From the NCBI RefSeq assembly GCF_000367365.1, contig NZ_BARF01000106.1, forward strand, positions 1 through 64,000: DNA of 64,000 nt, read 5' to 3'. The number at the start of each line of letters is the position of its first letter. The stretch's first letter is position 1. Below are positions 33,693 through 43,200 of this stretch, piece after piece. The position numbers and the translations under genes were made by a program. This DNA comes from Streptomyces prunicolor NBRC 13075 (GTDB lineage Bacteria > Actinomycetota > Actinomycetes > Streptomycetales > Streptomycetaceae). Below the pieces are notes generated by a model. It searched no databases, was not told the DNA's origin, and worked only from the letters and a program-made list of their open reading frames with translations.

Positions 33693-35159
33693 TCAGAAGA
33701 TGCCCTGCCCCGGAACCAGGATCCCCTTCGGGTCGTACGTCTTCCGCGCCTGGGCGAACCGGTTCCAGGCCGGCCCGAAGTGCCGCTTCCAGTCGGCGTG
33801 TTGGAAGGGGATCGAGCCGACCGGGTACTGGGTGCCGCCGGCCGCCCGGACCGTCTCGTACGCGGACCGGTTGGCGGCCAGCAGTCGTCCTACGGTCGCG
33901 GTGTCCTCGGGCGGCGCGGCCCGGAGGACCGCGAACAGGTAGGGCATCGGGTCGTCGGGCATCCGCAGCAGCGGTGTGTGGAGGTGCTCGCGCAGCAGGG
34001 GATACAGGAGGACGACGCCGGGTCCGAGGTCGGCCGGGGTGAGTGCGTCCAGCAGGGTGCCCGCCACCTCCGCGGTTCTACGGCCCGGCATGACCACGTT
34101 GAGCCAGGGGTGGGCGTAGGCCCACAGGCCCGCTTCCTTCAGCGCGGCGACGGAGGCGGCGAGCCGGTCGAGGAAGTCGTAGTAACCGAGGTCGGTGATC
34201 TGCGCGCCGGACGCGACGTGGCGCAGCCCCCGCAGGAGAACCGCATCGTCGGGGGTGTCCCCCACCGGCGGGCCGTAGGCGACGGCCTCGATGGCGAACT
34301 GGTTGAAGGCCCCGGCGGTGTCCGCGCCGACCTGGCCCTCCAGGTAGGCGAAACGCCCCTCGGTGGCGAGGAGTTGCTGGTCGTCGAGGAAGGTCTGGAG
34401 GTCGTCGTACGGCAGGAGGTAGTGCCGTACGGTCTCCGGGGCCGGGACCAGGCGCAGGGTGGCGCCGACGATCACCGCGCACTGTCCCAGACCGGCGAGC
34501 ACGGCGTGGAAGAGGTCGGAATGGCGGGTCGGGGAGCAGCGGAGCAACTCCCCTGCTCCGGTGACGACTTCGAGTTCCAGGACGTTGTCGACCTGGGCAC
34601 CCTGCTGGTGGCTCTGGCCGCCGAGGCCGCCGACGGAGAGGGTGCCGCCGACGGAGAGTTCGAGGTAGTCGGTGAAGACGGGTGGGGTCAGCCCGTGGGC
34701 GATGGCTGCCTTGGCGACGTCGCTCCATTTGGCGCCCGCGCCGACCGTGACGCGTGAACTCCCCGTCCGTACCGGGCCGATGGAGGCGAGCGGCCCGGTC
34801 TCGATGATCAGACCGCCCTCGACCTGCGCCTGTCCGTTCGTCCCGTGGCCCTGTCCGCGCGGAGCCACACGGAGTCCGTGCCGATTGCAGAACCGGACCA
34901 TCGCGACGACGTCCCGCACGGAGCCGGGTCGCAGCACCGCGGCCGGACGCCGGTGCACGATGTGCCCGAAGTCGTCGGCGTCGGCGGTCAGCGAAGCGTC
35001 GTCGGTGTGGAGCGTCCCGTCCAGATGAGGGACGCCGCTGAGCGGTCGGCCGGTGTCGGTCACCGCCCAGCTGCGCGTGAAGGGATCGAAGCCGATCACC
35101 ACGGCTGAACCTGCGACCAGGCCGCGCAGAGCGGTGCGTCGAGACGGGGTGCGGGGCAT
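33693..35159 (-). CDS. Tat-exported FAD-binding oxidase, cytokinin dehydrogenase-like
   Basis: A 488-residue protein. SRRTALRGLVAGSAVV is a twin-arginine signal. The PCMH FAD-binding domain shows LRPGSVRDVVAMVRFCNRHG, APRGQGHGTNGQ, the VGAGAKWSDV strand and ELSVGGTLSVGGLGG. Its His of GHGTN could carry covalent FAD. The C-terminus FAQARKTYDPKGILVPGQGI matches cytokinin dehydrogenase and related oxidases. The ATG at 35159 follows AGGAGG. The natural substrate is unknown; a secreted amine or sugar oxidase is equally possible. It is convergent with the LAL regulator gene, 19 bases from its stop. Confidence 0.87.
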   Translation of the reverse strand: MPRTPSRRTALRGLVAGSAVVIGFDPFTRSWAVTDTGRPLSGVPHLDGTLHTDDASLTADADDFGHIVHRRPAAVLRPGSVRDVVAMVRFCNRHGLRVAPRGQGHGTNGQAQVEGGLIIETGPLASIGPVRTGSSRVTVGAGAKWSDVAKAAIAHGLTPPVFTDYLELSVGGTLSVGGLGGQSHQQGAQVDNVLELEVVTGAGELLRCSPTRHSDLFHAVLAGLGQCAVIVGATLRLVPAPETVRHYLLPYDDLQTFLDDQQLLATEGRFAYLEGQVGADTAGAFNQFAIEAVAYGPPVGDTPDDAVLLRGLRHVASGAQITDLGYYDFLDRLAASVAALKEAGLWAYAHPWLNVVMPGRRTAEVAGTLLDALTPADLGPGVVLLYPLLREHLHTPLLRMPDDPMPYLFAVLRAAPPEDTATVGRLLAANRSAYETVRAAGGTQYPVGSIPFQHADWKRHFGPAWNRFAQARKTYDPKGILVPGQGIF

Positions 35160-35291
35160 GTGGTCCTCCTGAGACCGTCCGGCTGAAACGATCAACGACG
35201 GCTCAGTCTAGGCATGTTGGGGCCTGGAGAAGGGTTCCGTCCCGGCGAGTTCCCCGACCGGTTCGGCACGTGCCGCGCCGACCCGATCTCG

Positions 35292-35495
35292 CTAGTCGTC
35301 GCCCTGACTGCTCGAGTTCTGGCCCCACCGCCGCTTCTTGTCGGAGCTGCGCAGGAGTTCGCTCGCGGAGAGGGTCACGGTCGCCACGACACGGGCCCAG
35401 CGGGGTCCGCCGCGCTCGGCCCAGAACACACACGCGCACCCGCCGATGAGGAGCACCACGAGGCCTAGCAGAACTGCACCGATCATGTTTCCCAC
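35292..35495 (-). CDS. Small single-span membrane protein
   Basis: A 67-residue protein with one hydrophobic segment (IGAVLLGLVVLLIGGCACVFWA) followed by a basic and polar tail. Two possible ATG starts (35495, 35486) are in frame. The family is unknown. It lies between the PfkB kinase gene and the FAD oxidase gene, in the same leftward direction as both. The coding preference is moderate, so the call is provisional. Confidence 0.5.
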   Translation of the reverse strand: MGNMIGAVLLGLVVLLIGGCACVFWAERGGPRWARVVATVTLSASELLRSSDKKRRWGQNSSSQGDD

Positions 35496-35541
35496 CCCTG
35501 TCGCGTACGGTCCCGTGACACGTACGTTCCTGATGATCTTC

Positions 35542-36447
35542 TCAGGTCCGGGGCAAACCGGGCCACCCCTCCCGCATCCACGCGCGCGTGCCGAACGAGG
35601 CGCATGCCCGGGAAGCCACGACGGCTGCCGCGCTCAGCGCCTCCGCGAAGTCCTCCGAGGTCAGGTGGCCCTCCACGAGGTAATACGCGAGAGCCCCGTG
35701 CAGAACATCACCCGCGCCCACCGTGTCCGCCACCTCCACCGACGGCACGTCCACCGTGCCTGCGCCGTCCGGGCCCGCCCAGACGACGGGGTCCGCTCCC
35801 CCGCTCACCGCCGCCCAGGCAACCCCGCGGTCCCGCAGGAAACGCAGCGTGTCCGCCGGTGTGCTCGTGCCGGGTGGGCGGAAGTCCGCCGAGCAGACGG
35901 CGACGTCGATGAACGGCAGCAGGTCCTCGGTGCCGGGCTTCCAACTCCCGCCGTCGAAAAGGGTCTTACGGCCGAGGGCACGCGCGGAGCGGGCTGCCGC
36001 CACAGCCAGTTCCATGTGATGCCCGTCGAACTCGACGATGTCGCAGGCCGCCACCAGAGCGTCGAGGTCGTCGGGCGGAGCGAGCCGGTGTGCCGTCGCG
36101 TTGGTCGAGGCGACGGCACGTTCCCCGGTGGACGCGGTCACCAGGACGGAGGAGACGGCGGGCGGCTGCGCCGAGTGAGCGGCCAGGTCGTAGACGGTCA
36201 CTCCCAGCGCGTTCAGGTCGGCCGCGACGCCAACTCCCAACGGGTGGACGCCCATTGCGGTCAGGAGTGTGGCCGTGCCGCCCAAGTGACTGAAGGCGAC
36301 AGCCGCGTTGGCCGCCGGGCCACCCGCGGCGACCACTTGCTCCCGGGCCGTGAGTTTCTCGTTCGAGCCGGGTGCGTGGTCCACGAGCTGGATGACGTCC
36401 AGGGTGCACAGACCGACGAACAGTCCTGTGGGGCGTCCTCTCTTCAC
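35542..36447 (-). CDS. PfkB-family carbohydrate kinase
   Basis: A 301-residue ribokinase-like kinase. AAGGPAANAAVAFSHLGGTA is the first PfkB signature, and VADTVGAGDVLHGALAYYL the second, carrying the catalytic Asp in GAGD. The sugar or nucleoside substrate cannot be told. The GTG at 36447 is fixed by GAGGAGG just upstream; the longer frame to 36477 would run across that site. It is divergent from a MarR gene, sharing a 72-base gap that contains a split palindrome. Confidence 0.88.
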   Translation of the reverse strand: MKRGRPTGLFVGLCTLDVIQLVDHAPGSNEKLTAREQVVAAGGPAANAAVAFSHLGGTATLLTAMGVHPLGVGVAADLNALGVTVYDLAAHSAQPPAVSSVLVTASTGERAVASTNATAHRLAPPDDLDALVAACDIVEFDGHHMELAVAAARSARALGRKTLFDGGSWKPGTEDLLPFIDVAVCSADFRPPGTSTPADTLRFLRDRGVAWAAVSGGADPVVWAGPDGAGTVDVPSVEVADTVGAGDVLHGALAYYLVEGHLTSEDFAEALSAAAVVASRACASFGTRAWMREGWPGLPRT

Positions 36448-36468
36448 CGACAACCTCCTCACGCCATT

Positions 36469-36516
36469 TACTAACAATTGGTTGAGCAGTCCAGGCTGAT
36501 AAATCTAGTGTTAGTA
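36469..36516. promoter_or_regulatory. Split inverted repeat between PfkB and MarR genes
   Basis: TACTAAC (36469-36475) and GTTAGTA (36510-36516) are perfect seven-base arms 34 bases apart. The first arm runs into TAACAATTGGTT, itself nearly palindromic. Both lie in the divergent gap before the MarR ATG at 36520, consistent with autoregulation by MarR at one or two sites. Confidence 0.5.
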
Positions 36517-36519
36517 CCC

Positions 36520-36960
36520 ATGAAGGTGGACAGTCCGAATGACACTGCCCGGCTCGCGACCGAGCTACGACTCGCGGTGGGCCGGCTGACTCGACGCCTG
36601 CGCCAGGCGCACGCCGTGGGGGACGTGTCGCTCTCCGGCGTCTCGGTCCTGGCCCGGCTCGCCCGGGACGGTTCCGAGTCGCCGACGTCCCTCGCCGAGG
36701 CGGAGCGGGTACGCCCGCAGGCCATGGCGAGCACCCTCGCGCTGCTCGAACAGCGCGGGCTGGTCCGCCGTAGCCCCGATGCCGCGGACGGGCGGCGGAG
36801 CATCCTGGCGATCACGGACGAGGGACGCGCCGTGCTGGCCGAGCGGCGCTCGGCGTCGGTCCACCGGCTCGGGGCCGTCCTCGACGAGTTCACCGCGGAG
36901 GAGCGCGCGACCCTCGCCGCGGCTCTGCCCCTCCTCGACCGACTGGCGGAGCGACTGTGA
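36520..36960 (+). CDS. MarR-family regulator (exporter-linked)
   Basis: A 146-residue MarR protein: SLSGVSVLARLARDGSESPT, SLAEAERVRPQAMASTLALL, and the wing VRRSPDAADGRRSILAITDEG. The ATG at 36520 is preferred over upstream in-frame starts because the palindromic control region ends just before it. The stop overlaps the GTG of the following exporter gene, so regulator and pump are coupled. It probably represses this operon and the divergent PfkB gene. Confidence 0.9.
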   Translation: MKVDSPNDTARLATELRLAVGRLTRRLRQAHAVGDVSLSGVSVLARLARDGSESPTSLAEAERVRPQAMASTLALLEQRGLVRRSPDAADGRRSILAITDEGRAVLAERRSASVHRLGAVLDEFTAEERATLAAALPLLDRLAERL

Positions 36961-38798
36961 CCGAGCGCGCGCACATACCCGGCGACGGACAGGGGAACGG
37001 GGACGGCCGGCCGTCGCTGCTGAGCACCGTGCGCTCGGGTCGCCGTAAGGACACTCCCCCCGGGCCGAACTACAAGTGGGTCGCGCTGTCGAACACCACG
37101 CTCGGCGTGCTCATCGCCACGATGGACGCCTCGATCGTGATCATCTCGCTGCCCGCGATCTTCCGCGGCATCGGCCTCGATCCGCTCGCGCCGGGCAACA
37201 TCGGCTATCTGCTCTGGATGATCCTGGGCTATCTGCTGGTCTCGGCGGTGCTGGTCGTGGTGCTCGGCCGGCTCGGTGACATGTTCGGCCGGGTGAAGAT
37301 CTACAACATCGGCTTCCTGATCTTCGCGTGCGCGTCCGTGGCGCTGTCCCTGGACCCGTTCCGGGCGGGTGCTGGGGCGATGTGGCTGATCCTGTGGCGC
37401 GTGGTGCAGGCTTTCGGCGGTTCCATGCTCACCGCCAACTCGGCCGCGATCCTCACCGACGCCTTCCCCGCACGGCAGCGCGGAATGGCGCTCGGCATCA
37501 ACCAGATCACCGCGCTCGCCGGCCAGTTCCTCGGCCTGCTCGCCGGTGGGCTGCTGGCCGTCGTCGACTGGCGCGCGGTGTTCTGGGTGAGCGTGCCGAT
37601 CAGCATCACCGGCACGATCTGGTCGTACCTGAGCCTGCGCGAGACCTCGGCGGGCCGCCCCGGCCGCATCGACTGGCTCGGCAACCTCACCTTCGCGGCG
37701 GGCGCCGGCATCCTCCTCGCGGGCATCACCTACGGCATCCAGCCCTACGGCGGCAGCGCCACCGGCTGGGGAAACCCATGGGTCCTCAGCGGCCTGATCG
37801 GCGGCGTCGTACTCCTGCTGATCTTCTGCTACGTCGAGACACACATCGCCGAACCGATGTTCAACCTCGCCCTGTTCAAGGTGCGCGCCTTCGCCGCGGG
37901 CAACCTGGCGGCCCTGCTGACCGCGATCGCGCGGGGCGGGCTCCAGTTCATGCTGATCATCTGGCTGCAGGGGATCTGGCTGCCGTTGCACGGCTACGAC
38001 TACGAGGACACCCCGCTGTGGGCGGGCATCTTCATGCTGCCGCTCACGGTCGGTTTCCTCGTCGCCGGGCCCATCTCGGGCTATCTGTCGGACCGGTTCG
38101 GCGCGCGCATGTTCTCGACGGTCGGGCTGGTCGTCGTGGCGCTGTCCTTCCTCGGTCTGCTCGCGCTGCCCATCGACTTCGACTACGGCATGTTCGCGGC
38201 GCTGCTGCTGCTCAACGGCCTGGGCCAGGGCATGTTCTCCGCGCCGAACACCTCATCCATCATGGGCAGTGTGCCCAGCGAGTACCGGGGCGTCGCCTCG
38301 GGCATGCGCTCCACGTTCCAGAACTCGGGCACCGCCCTGTCCATCGGGGTGTTCTTCTCCCTGATGGTGTCCGGGCTCGCGTCCTCGCTGCCCCGGACGC
38401 TGAGCCAGGGACTCCAGGCGCACGGCGTACCGACCGGCGCGGCCGAGCAGGCGGCGTCGCTGCCGCCGGTGAGCACGCTGTTCGCCACGTTCCTCGGCAA
38501 CAACCCGATCCAGCACCTGCTCGCGTCCAACGGAACCCTCGACCACGTCACCGCGGCCCAGCGTGCCGTCCTGACCGGCCACACCTTCTTCCCCCAGTTG
38601 GTCTCGGGTCCGTTCCACCACGGTCTGACCATCGTCTTCAGCGTGGCCGCGGGCATGGCCCTGGTCTCCGCGGTCGCCTCGGCCCTACGCGGCGGCCATC
38701 AGCCCGGCCCGGAACCCGAGCCGACACCGGCGGATCGGCCACCGGCCTCCACGGAGACACCCGAGACTTCGCAGGCGGGGCCGGGCGGACAGTCGTAG
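36957..38798 (+). CDS. MFS exporter, DHA2 type, long form
   Basis: A 613-residue transporter with about fourteen membrane segments. LSNTTLGVLIATMDASIVII is the first-helix motif, NSAAILTDAFPARQRGMALG is loop 4-5, and the GLLAGGLLAVVDWRAVFWVS signature follows. A long external loop near residues 470-530 and a 45-residue hydrophilic C-terminal tail extend it beyond the usual length. Drug or metabolite export by proton antiport is expected. It overlaps the MarR gene by four bases and is presumably induced by the pump substrate. Confidence 0.9.
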   Translation: MTERAHIPGDGQGNGDGRPSLLSTVRSGRRKDTPPGPNYKWVALSNTTLGVLIATMDASIVIISLPAIFRGIGLDPLAPGNIGYLLWMILGYLLVSAVLVVVLGRLGDMFGRVKIYNIGFLIFACASVALSLDPFRAGAGAMWLILWRVVQAFGGSMLTANSAAILTDAFPARQRGMALGINQITALAGQFLGLLAGGLLAVVDWRAVFWVSVPISITGTIWSYLSLRETSAGRPGRIDWLGNLTFAAGAGILLAGITYGIQPYGGSATGWGNPWVLSGLIGGVVLLLIFCYVETHIAEPMFNLALFKVRAFAAGNLAALLTAIARGGLQFMLIIWLQGIWLPLHGYDYEDTPLWAGIFMLPLTVGFLVAGPISGYLSDRFGARMFSTVGLVVVALSFLGLLALPIDFDYGMFAALLLLNGLGQGMFSAPNTSSIMGSVPSEYRGVASGMRSTFQNSGTALSIGVFFSLMVSGLASSLPRTLSQGLQAHGVPTGAAEQAASLPPVSTLFATFLGNNPIQHLLASNGTLDHVTAAQRAVLTGHTFFPQLVSGPFHHGLTIVFSVAAGMALVSAVASALRGGHQPGPEPEPTPADRPPASTETPETSQAGPGGQS

Positions 38799-38868
38799 AA
38801 AGCGAGTTGGCACCCTTCGGCGTCGCGAACCACGACTACGCCTCTGAGCGGTGCCTACACGTGTCAGG

Positions 38869-39723
38869 TCACCAGGAACCGCGGCTCTGCGAGGGCTCGG
38901 CCGGCTGCTTCGCCGGGAACACGGAGCCGCCGCCGAACATCGGGGCGGGCACGGGCACCGACGCCTTCGGCTCGGTCTCGCCGAGCATCATGTCGGGGTC
39001 GAACATGACGATCACGGCGGCGACCAGCAGGACGAGGAGCGGGCCGGCGAGCATGACCAGGAGGAAGGCGACCAGGTCGGCCGAGGACTGCGAGGCTCCG
39101 GCCACGTTCGTGAGATGGACGGAGACCGCGGCCATGCCGGTGTAGTGCATGCCGGTCACGGCAACGCCCATCACCAGGCTCGCGCCGAGGCTCGCCCACA
39201 GCGCGTGGATGGAGACGGCCGCCCACAGTGCCGCGGTGGCGGCGGCTACCGCGATCACGATGGAGAGCGCCACGGTCGCGGGGTCGTAGTGGAGGGTGCC
39301 GTTCGTGTGGATGGCGGCCATCCCGAGGTAGTGCATGGCCGCCACACCGAGCCCGGTGACCGTGCCGGCCACGCCCAGGTTGAGCGGCGAGCCGCCCCGG
39401 TAGCCGACGAGGAACACTCCTACGGCGACCACCGCGATCGCCACGACGAGGCTCAACAGGGTCTTCGTGGCGTCGTAGTTGACCAGCGCGCCCTCGACGC
39501 TGAAGCCGATCATGGCGATGAAGTGCATGGTCCATATACCGCAGCCGATCGAGACGGCACCCAGCGCCAGCCAGCGGGCTCTGTGCTGCGGGCGGCGCAG
39601 CGAACGGGTCGTGCAGCGCAGCCCGAGGGCCGCTCCCAGACACGCCATCAGATAGGCGGCGACGGGGGTCACCGCGCCGTAGTAGAAGTCGGAGACGGTG
39701 GCGGCGGATGCTGTGACGGTCAT
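38869..39723 (-). CDS. MHYT-domain membrane sensor without output domain
   Basis: A 284-residue protein with seven membrane segments and three MHYT-type motifs: MHFIAM, MHYLGM and MHYTGM. These motifs are thought to bind copper and sense oxygen, CO or NO. Most MHYT proteins carry GGDEF/EAL or kinase domains. This one ends with a 45-residue Pro-rich cytoplasmic tail and has no catalytic module, so it may act by partner contact. It is convergent with the long MFS exporter. Confidence 0.88.
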   Translation of the reverse strand: MTVTASAATVSDFYYGAVTPVAAYLMACLGAALGLRCTTRSLRRPQHRARWLALGAVSIGCGIWTMHFIAMIGFSVEGALVNYDATKTLLSLVVAIAVVAVGVFLVGYRGGSPLNLGVAGTVTGLGVAAMHYLGMAAIHTNGTLHYDPATVALSIVIAVAAATAALWAAVSIHALWASLGASLVMGVAVTGMHYTGMAAVSVHLTNVAGASQSSADLVAFLLVMLAGPLLVLLVAAVIVMFDPDMMLGETEPKASVPVPAPMFGGGSVFPAKQPAEPSQSRGSW

Positions 39724-40209
39724 GGACGGTTCCCTTCACGTACGTACCGGCGGACGGCAGCGCAGTCGCGGTGTGCCGGCACGGTGACGTGGCGCACGCT
39801 CCCGTCCGGCGGACCGCGGCGGGGCGCGGGTCGTGCCGGGCACGGGCCGGTGTTCGGGCCTCCGGTCGGGAGGGGCGCGGGGACACAGGGTGCGCTACGG
39901 CAGGGGCGCGCGCGGATCGACCGCTCCCGCCCCTGCCGCACGTTCGTACCGGCTCGGCCGGGCGGACTGACCTGCGCGAGCGCGCGGACATCCTGCTGAC
40001 GTACGACAGGACACGGGGAACCGAGCGGTCGAGATCTGGCCACCTGGCCGAGTTGTGCATGATTCAATCACGGGCTGCACACATTTCCTGCACAAACTGG
40101 ATAGGTGTTAGCCGAATCGATACATCGCCACTACTGCCCACAAAGCCCACCACGAAGGGGAGTTCAGGGCGCGGACAACTCAGGGTGAACGCCAGGGAAG
40201 TCGGACGGT
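39724..40209. other. Intergenic stretch before the conflict island
   Basis: About 490 bases between the MHYT gene start and the end of the first CHAT protease gene. No gene is evident. It holds an eleven-base perfect hairpin (39898-39938) and an AT-richer zone near 40060-40140. It should contain the MHYT promoter and the 3' end of the CHAT transcript. Confidence 0.45.
39898..39938. terminator. Perfect 11-bp stem-loop
   Basis: CGGCAGGGGCG and CGCCCCTGCCG pair perfectly around a 19-base loop. The hairpin lies 270 bases beyond the CHAT stop and about 175 bases before the MHYT start. It could end the leftward CHAT transcript; a regulatory site for the MHYT gene is the alternative. Confidence 0.45.
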
Positions 40210-43200
40210 TCAGATGCCGACGTGGTGATGAGCCGCCCAGGCGGCCGGGGCGTCGCCGTAGTGGACGCGGACCAGTCGCGCCGTGCGAGCCAGCGCTAGG
40301 GCCGGTTCGTCGCGGGCGGTGTCCAGGGCGTCGTAGAACACGCGGGCCGTCGTCTCGGCGACGGCGTCCGGTACTCGCCACAGGGTGCCGATCACGCCGG
40401 AGAACCCGACGAGCAGGAACGCGGACGTGAGGTGGATCGACTCGTCCGCGAGCGCGCGGGGCGTGTACGTCGTCTCGCACGCCGAGAGGTAGGCGAGCCG
40501 GCCCCAGCCGCCGCGGCGCGCGGCGATCTCGGCGAACGTCAGATCCAGGTCCGGCAGCAGGAAACGGCTGGTCCCCGGGTCGTCCTGGTCCGCCACCGCG
40601 TGCAGCGCCATGTGGAGGTGGGTGCAGGTAAGCAGCGCGGCGATGAGCGCCTCGCGTCCGCACTCGGCGAGGTCGAGCGGTTCGACGCCGAGGCGGTCCG
40701 CCGCCGCGCGGGCCTCGCGGCGCGCGGCGGGCAGTTCCGACAGCCCCGGTCGGCGCACGTCGGCGTGCACGACGGCCGCCTCCGTGCGGTCCGGTGCCGC
40801 GCCACGGGCCCGCGCGTGGTGCAGCGCGGTGACCGTGGGCGCGTACGACGACACCGTGCGGTCCACCAGTGAGTCCGGGATTTCCGAGGCGTCCGAGGGG
40901 TCGTGGGGATCCGAGGGGTCTTGGGCATTCCGGGCGACTTGGGGATTCTGGGGGTCCATCGCCGTCGCCGCGTGCAGCGGGAGCCGGCACAGCGCCTGGG
41001 TCGGTACCCACCAGATCCGGGTGTCCGGGTCCGTCACCCGCAACTCGGCGAGGACCGGGGCGGCCACCTCCCGCCAGAGCAGGTCGAGCGTCGCGGTGAC
41101 GCGTTCGTTGGCCGCGTCGACCTCGTCCTGGGCGGCCCGGGGATCCAGCGCGGTGACGACGTCCGTGTGGAACGCGTCCGCCGCCGCCTCGACCTCCTCC
41201 GCGTCCAGGCCGTCCAGCGGTACGTGCCGCAGCCCCTCGGCGGTGAGCAGCAGCGCGTCGCAGCGGTACTCGCTGACGTTCACGACGACGACCGGACCGT
41301 GCGCGGCCTCGGCGAGCAACGACTCGACCGACGGCGGCAGTTGGAACGCGGCCTGCCCGGGCAACGCCCTGATCCTGCGTACGACGAGGGCGAGTTCGGC
41401 CTCCAGGTCCCGGCGGCGTTCGCGCTCCCGCCCCGTTGCCTCCGCCGTAGTCTCCGTTTCCGTTTCCGTTTCCGTTTCCGTTTCCGTCTCTGAGAGTGAG
41501 GTCGGGAGCGTCAGTGGCGGATGGTCGAGGCGGTCGAGTGTGTCGCGCAGTTCTTCGAAGCGCTCGGCGAGGTCGGCGTCGGCGTCGTGGAGGTCCGCGA
41601 GGTCGGCGCGGATGCCCGAGCGGCGGTTGAGGAGCACTCCCCGGCCGAGCTCCAGCAGGCTCAGCGCCCGCTCGGGGTCCCCGCAGGCCAGGCACATCGC
41701 CGCCGCGTCACTGGCCAGTCCCGCGGCCTCGGCGAGCCTTCGCTGCGCGTCGGGCCGCTCCAGCCGGCGAGGCGTGGCGGCCGGCAGCAGTTCCACACCG
41801 AGCGCGAACGCCTCGGCCGCGGCCGACCCGTCGCCCGTCAACGCCGCGAGCCGGCCCCAGTCGCGGGCCGCGTGGAGTCTCACGTCCGCCGGGCCGCTTC
41901 CGGTCCGGGCGGCGACGCGCAGTGCGTCGAGCGCACCTGCCAGGTCGTCCGCCGCGTCGGTGGACTGGTGCCGCAGGTTCAGTACGTAGGCGAGGTTGGC
42001 GAGTGAGCGACTCAGGTCGGGATCGTCCGGCGGGGTGTCCGCGACCACCCGGTGGGCCAGCGTCACCGCCTCGTCGAGATCCCCGTCGCCGGACCGGGCG
42101 GCCAGCGCGAGGAGCAGACTGCCGCGGACGGCGGTGGCGGACCGGCCCTCGTCGAGGACGGTCAGCGCACCGCGCGCCGCGTCTACGGCCTCCGTGACCG
42201 CGGCCGCGCGATGTGTCGACGCCTCCCGTAGCGAGACCGCCAGGTTCGCGAGCTGGAGGGGCAGGTGTGGATCGGTGGGCGCGGTGGCCGCAACGGCCTT
42301 ACGCAGACTGGCCAGGGCCCGCTCCAACGTGTCCTGGTCGCCGGTGATGCTGTAATGCGCGTGCAGCGCGAGGCCGTGGGCGCCCGCGATCGTCGCGAGC
42401 CGCCGGGGCGCCGGCCCGGTCGCCATCGCCTCCTCCAGGTACGTGAGCGCCTCGGACAGGTCGTCCCGGACACCGAGCGCTTCGTGCCGTTCGGTGAGTG
42501 CGGTGGCCAGATTGCTGAGCAGACCGGGGCGTTCGGGGTGGCCCGTCGGGACCAGGCGGAGCGCCTCGCGCTGGAGGTCGATGTCCTCGTCCAGGTCGGC
42601 GAGTCGGCCGTCGCGGGTGTAGCGCGCGTACAGCGCACCGCCGAGGTTGCTCAGCCGCAGCACCCGCTGGTGGGCGGGCCCGTCGCCGCGTACCGCCGCA
42701 CGGCCGGCGGCGATCGCGTCGTCCAGGTCGTCGTCGCCTCCGTGCAGCCGGGTGCGGGCGGCGAAGGCGATGCTCAGGTTGTTGAAGTGGATCCGGGCGT
42801 CGGGATGGTCGTCGCCGACCAGGGCGAGGGCCTTGCGCTGAAGGTCGATGTCCGCGTCCAGGTCTGCGGGCTCGCCGGTCTCCTCATGCCGGAAGAACAG
42901 CAAAACGCCGAGTTTGCCGATGCGCCCGGCCCGGTCGCCGGGCGGACCGACTTGGAGCGAGGCGGCCTCCGCGGCGTGGACGATCGCCTCCTCCAGCACC
43001 CCGGTCTCGCCGCTCAGCAGATACCCGCAACGCAGCACATCCGCGAGGGCGTCGAGCGCGTCGGCCCGCCGTGACGTATCGCCCCCGGCCAGCACCAGCG
43101 CGACCCGCGCCGCCCGCTCGGCCTCCTCCGCCACGCCGATGTCCTCGTGCTGATCGGCCCATTCGCACAACACCGCGGCACCGATCTGCCAGACGTCGGA

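Noticed and set aside
40064..41695. Long Arg/Pro-rich frame overlapping the CHAT domain
   Set aside because: Out-of-frame shadow of the CHAT gene, which has clear catalytic motifs.
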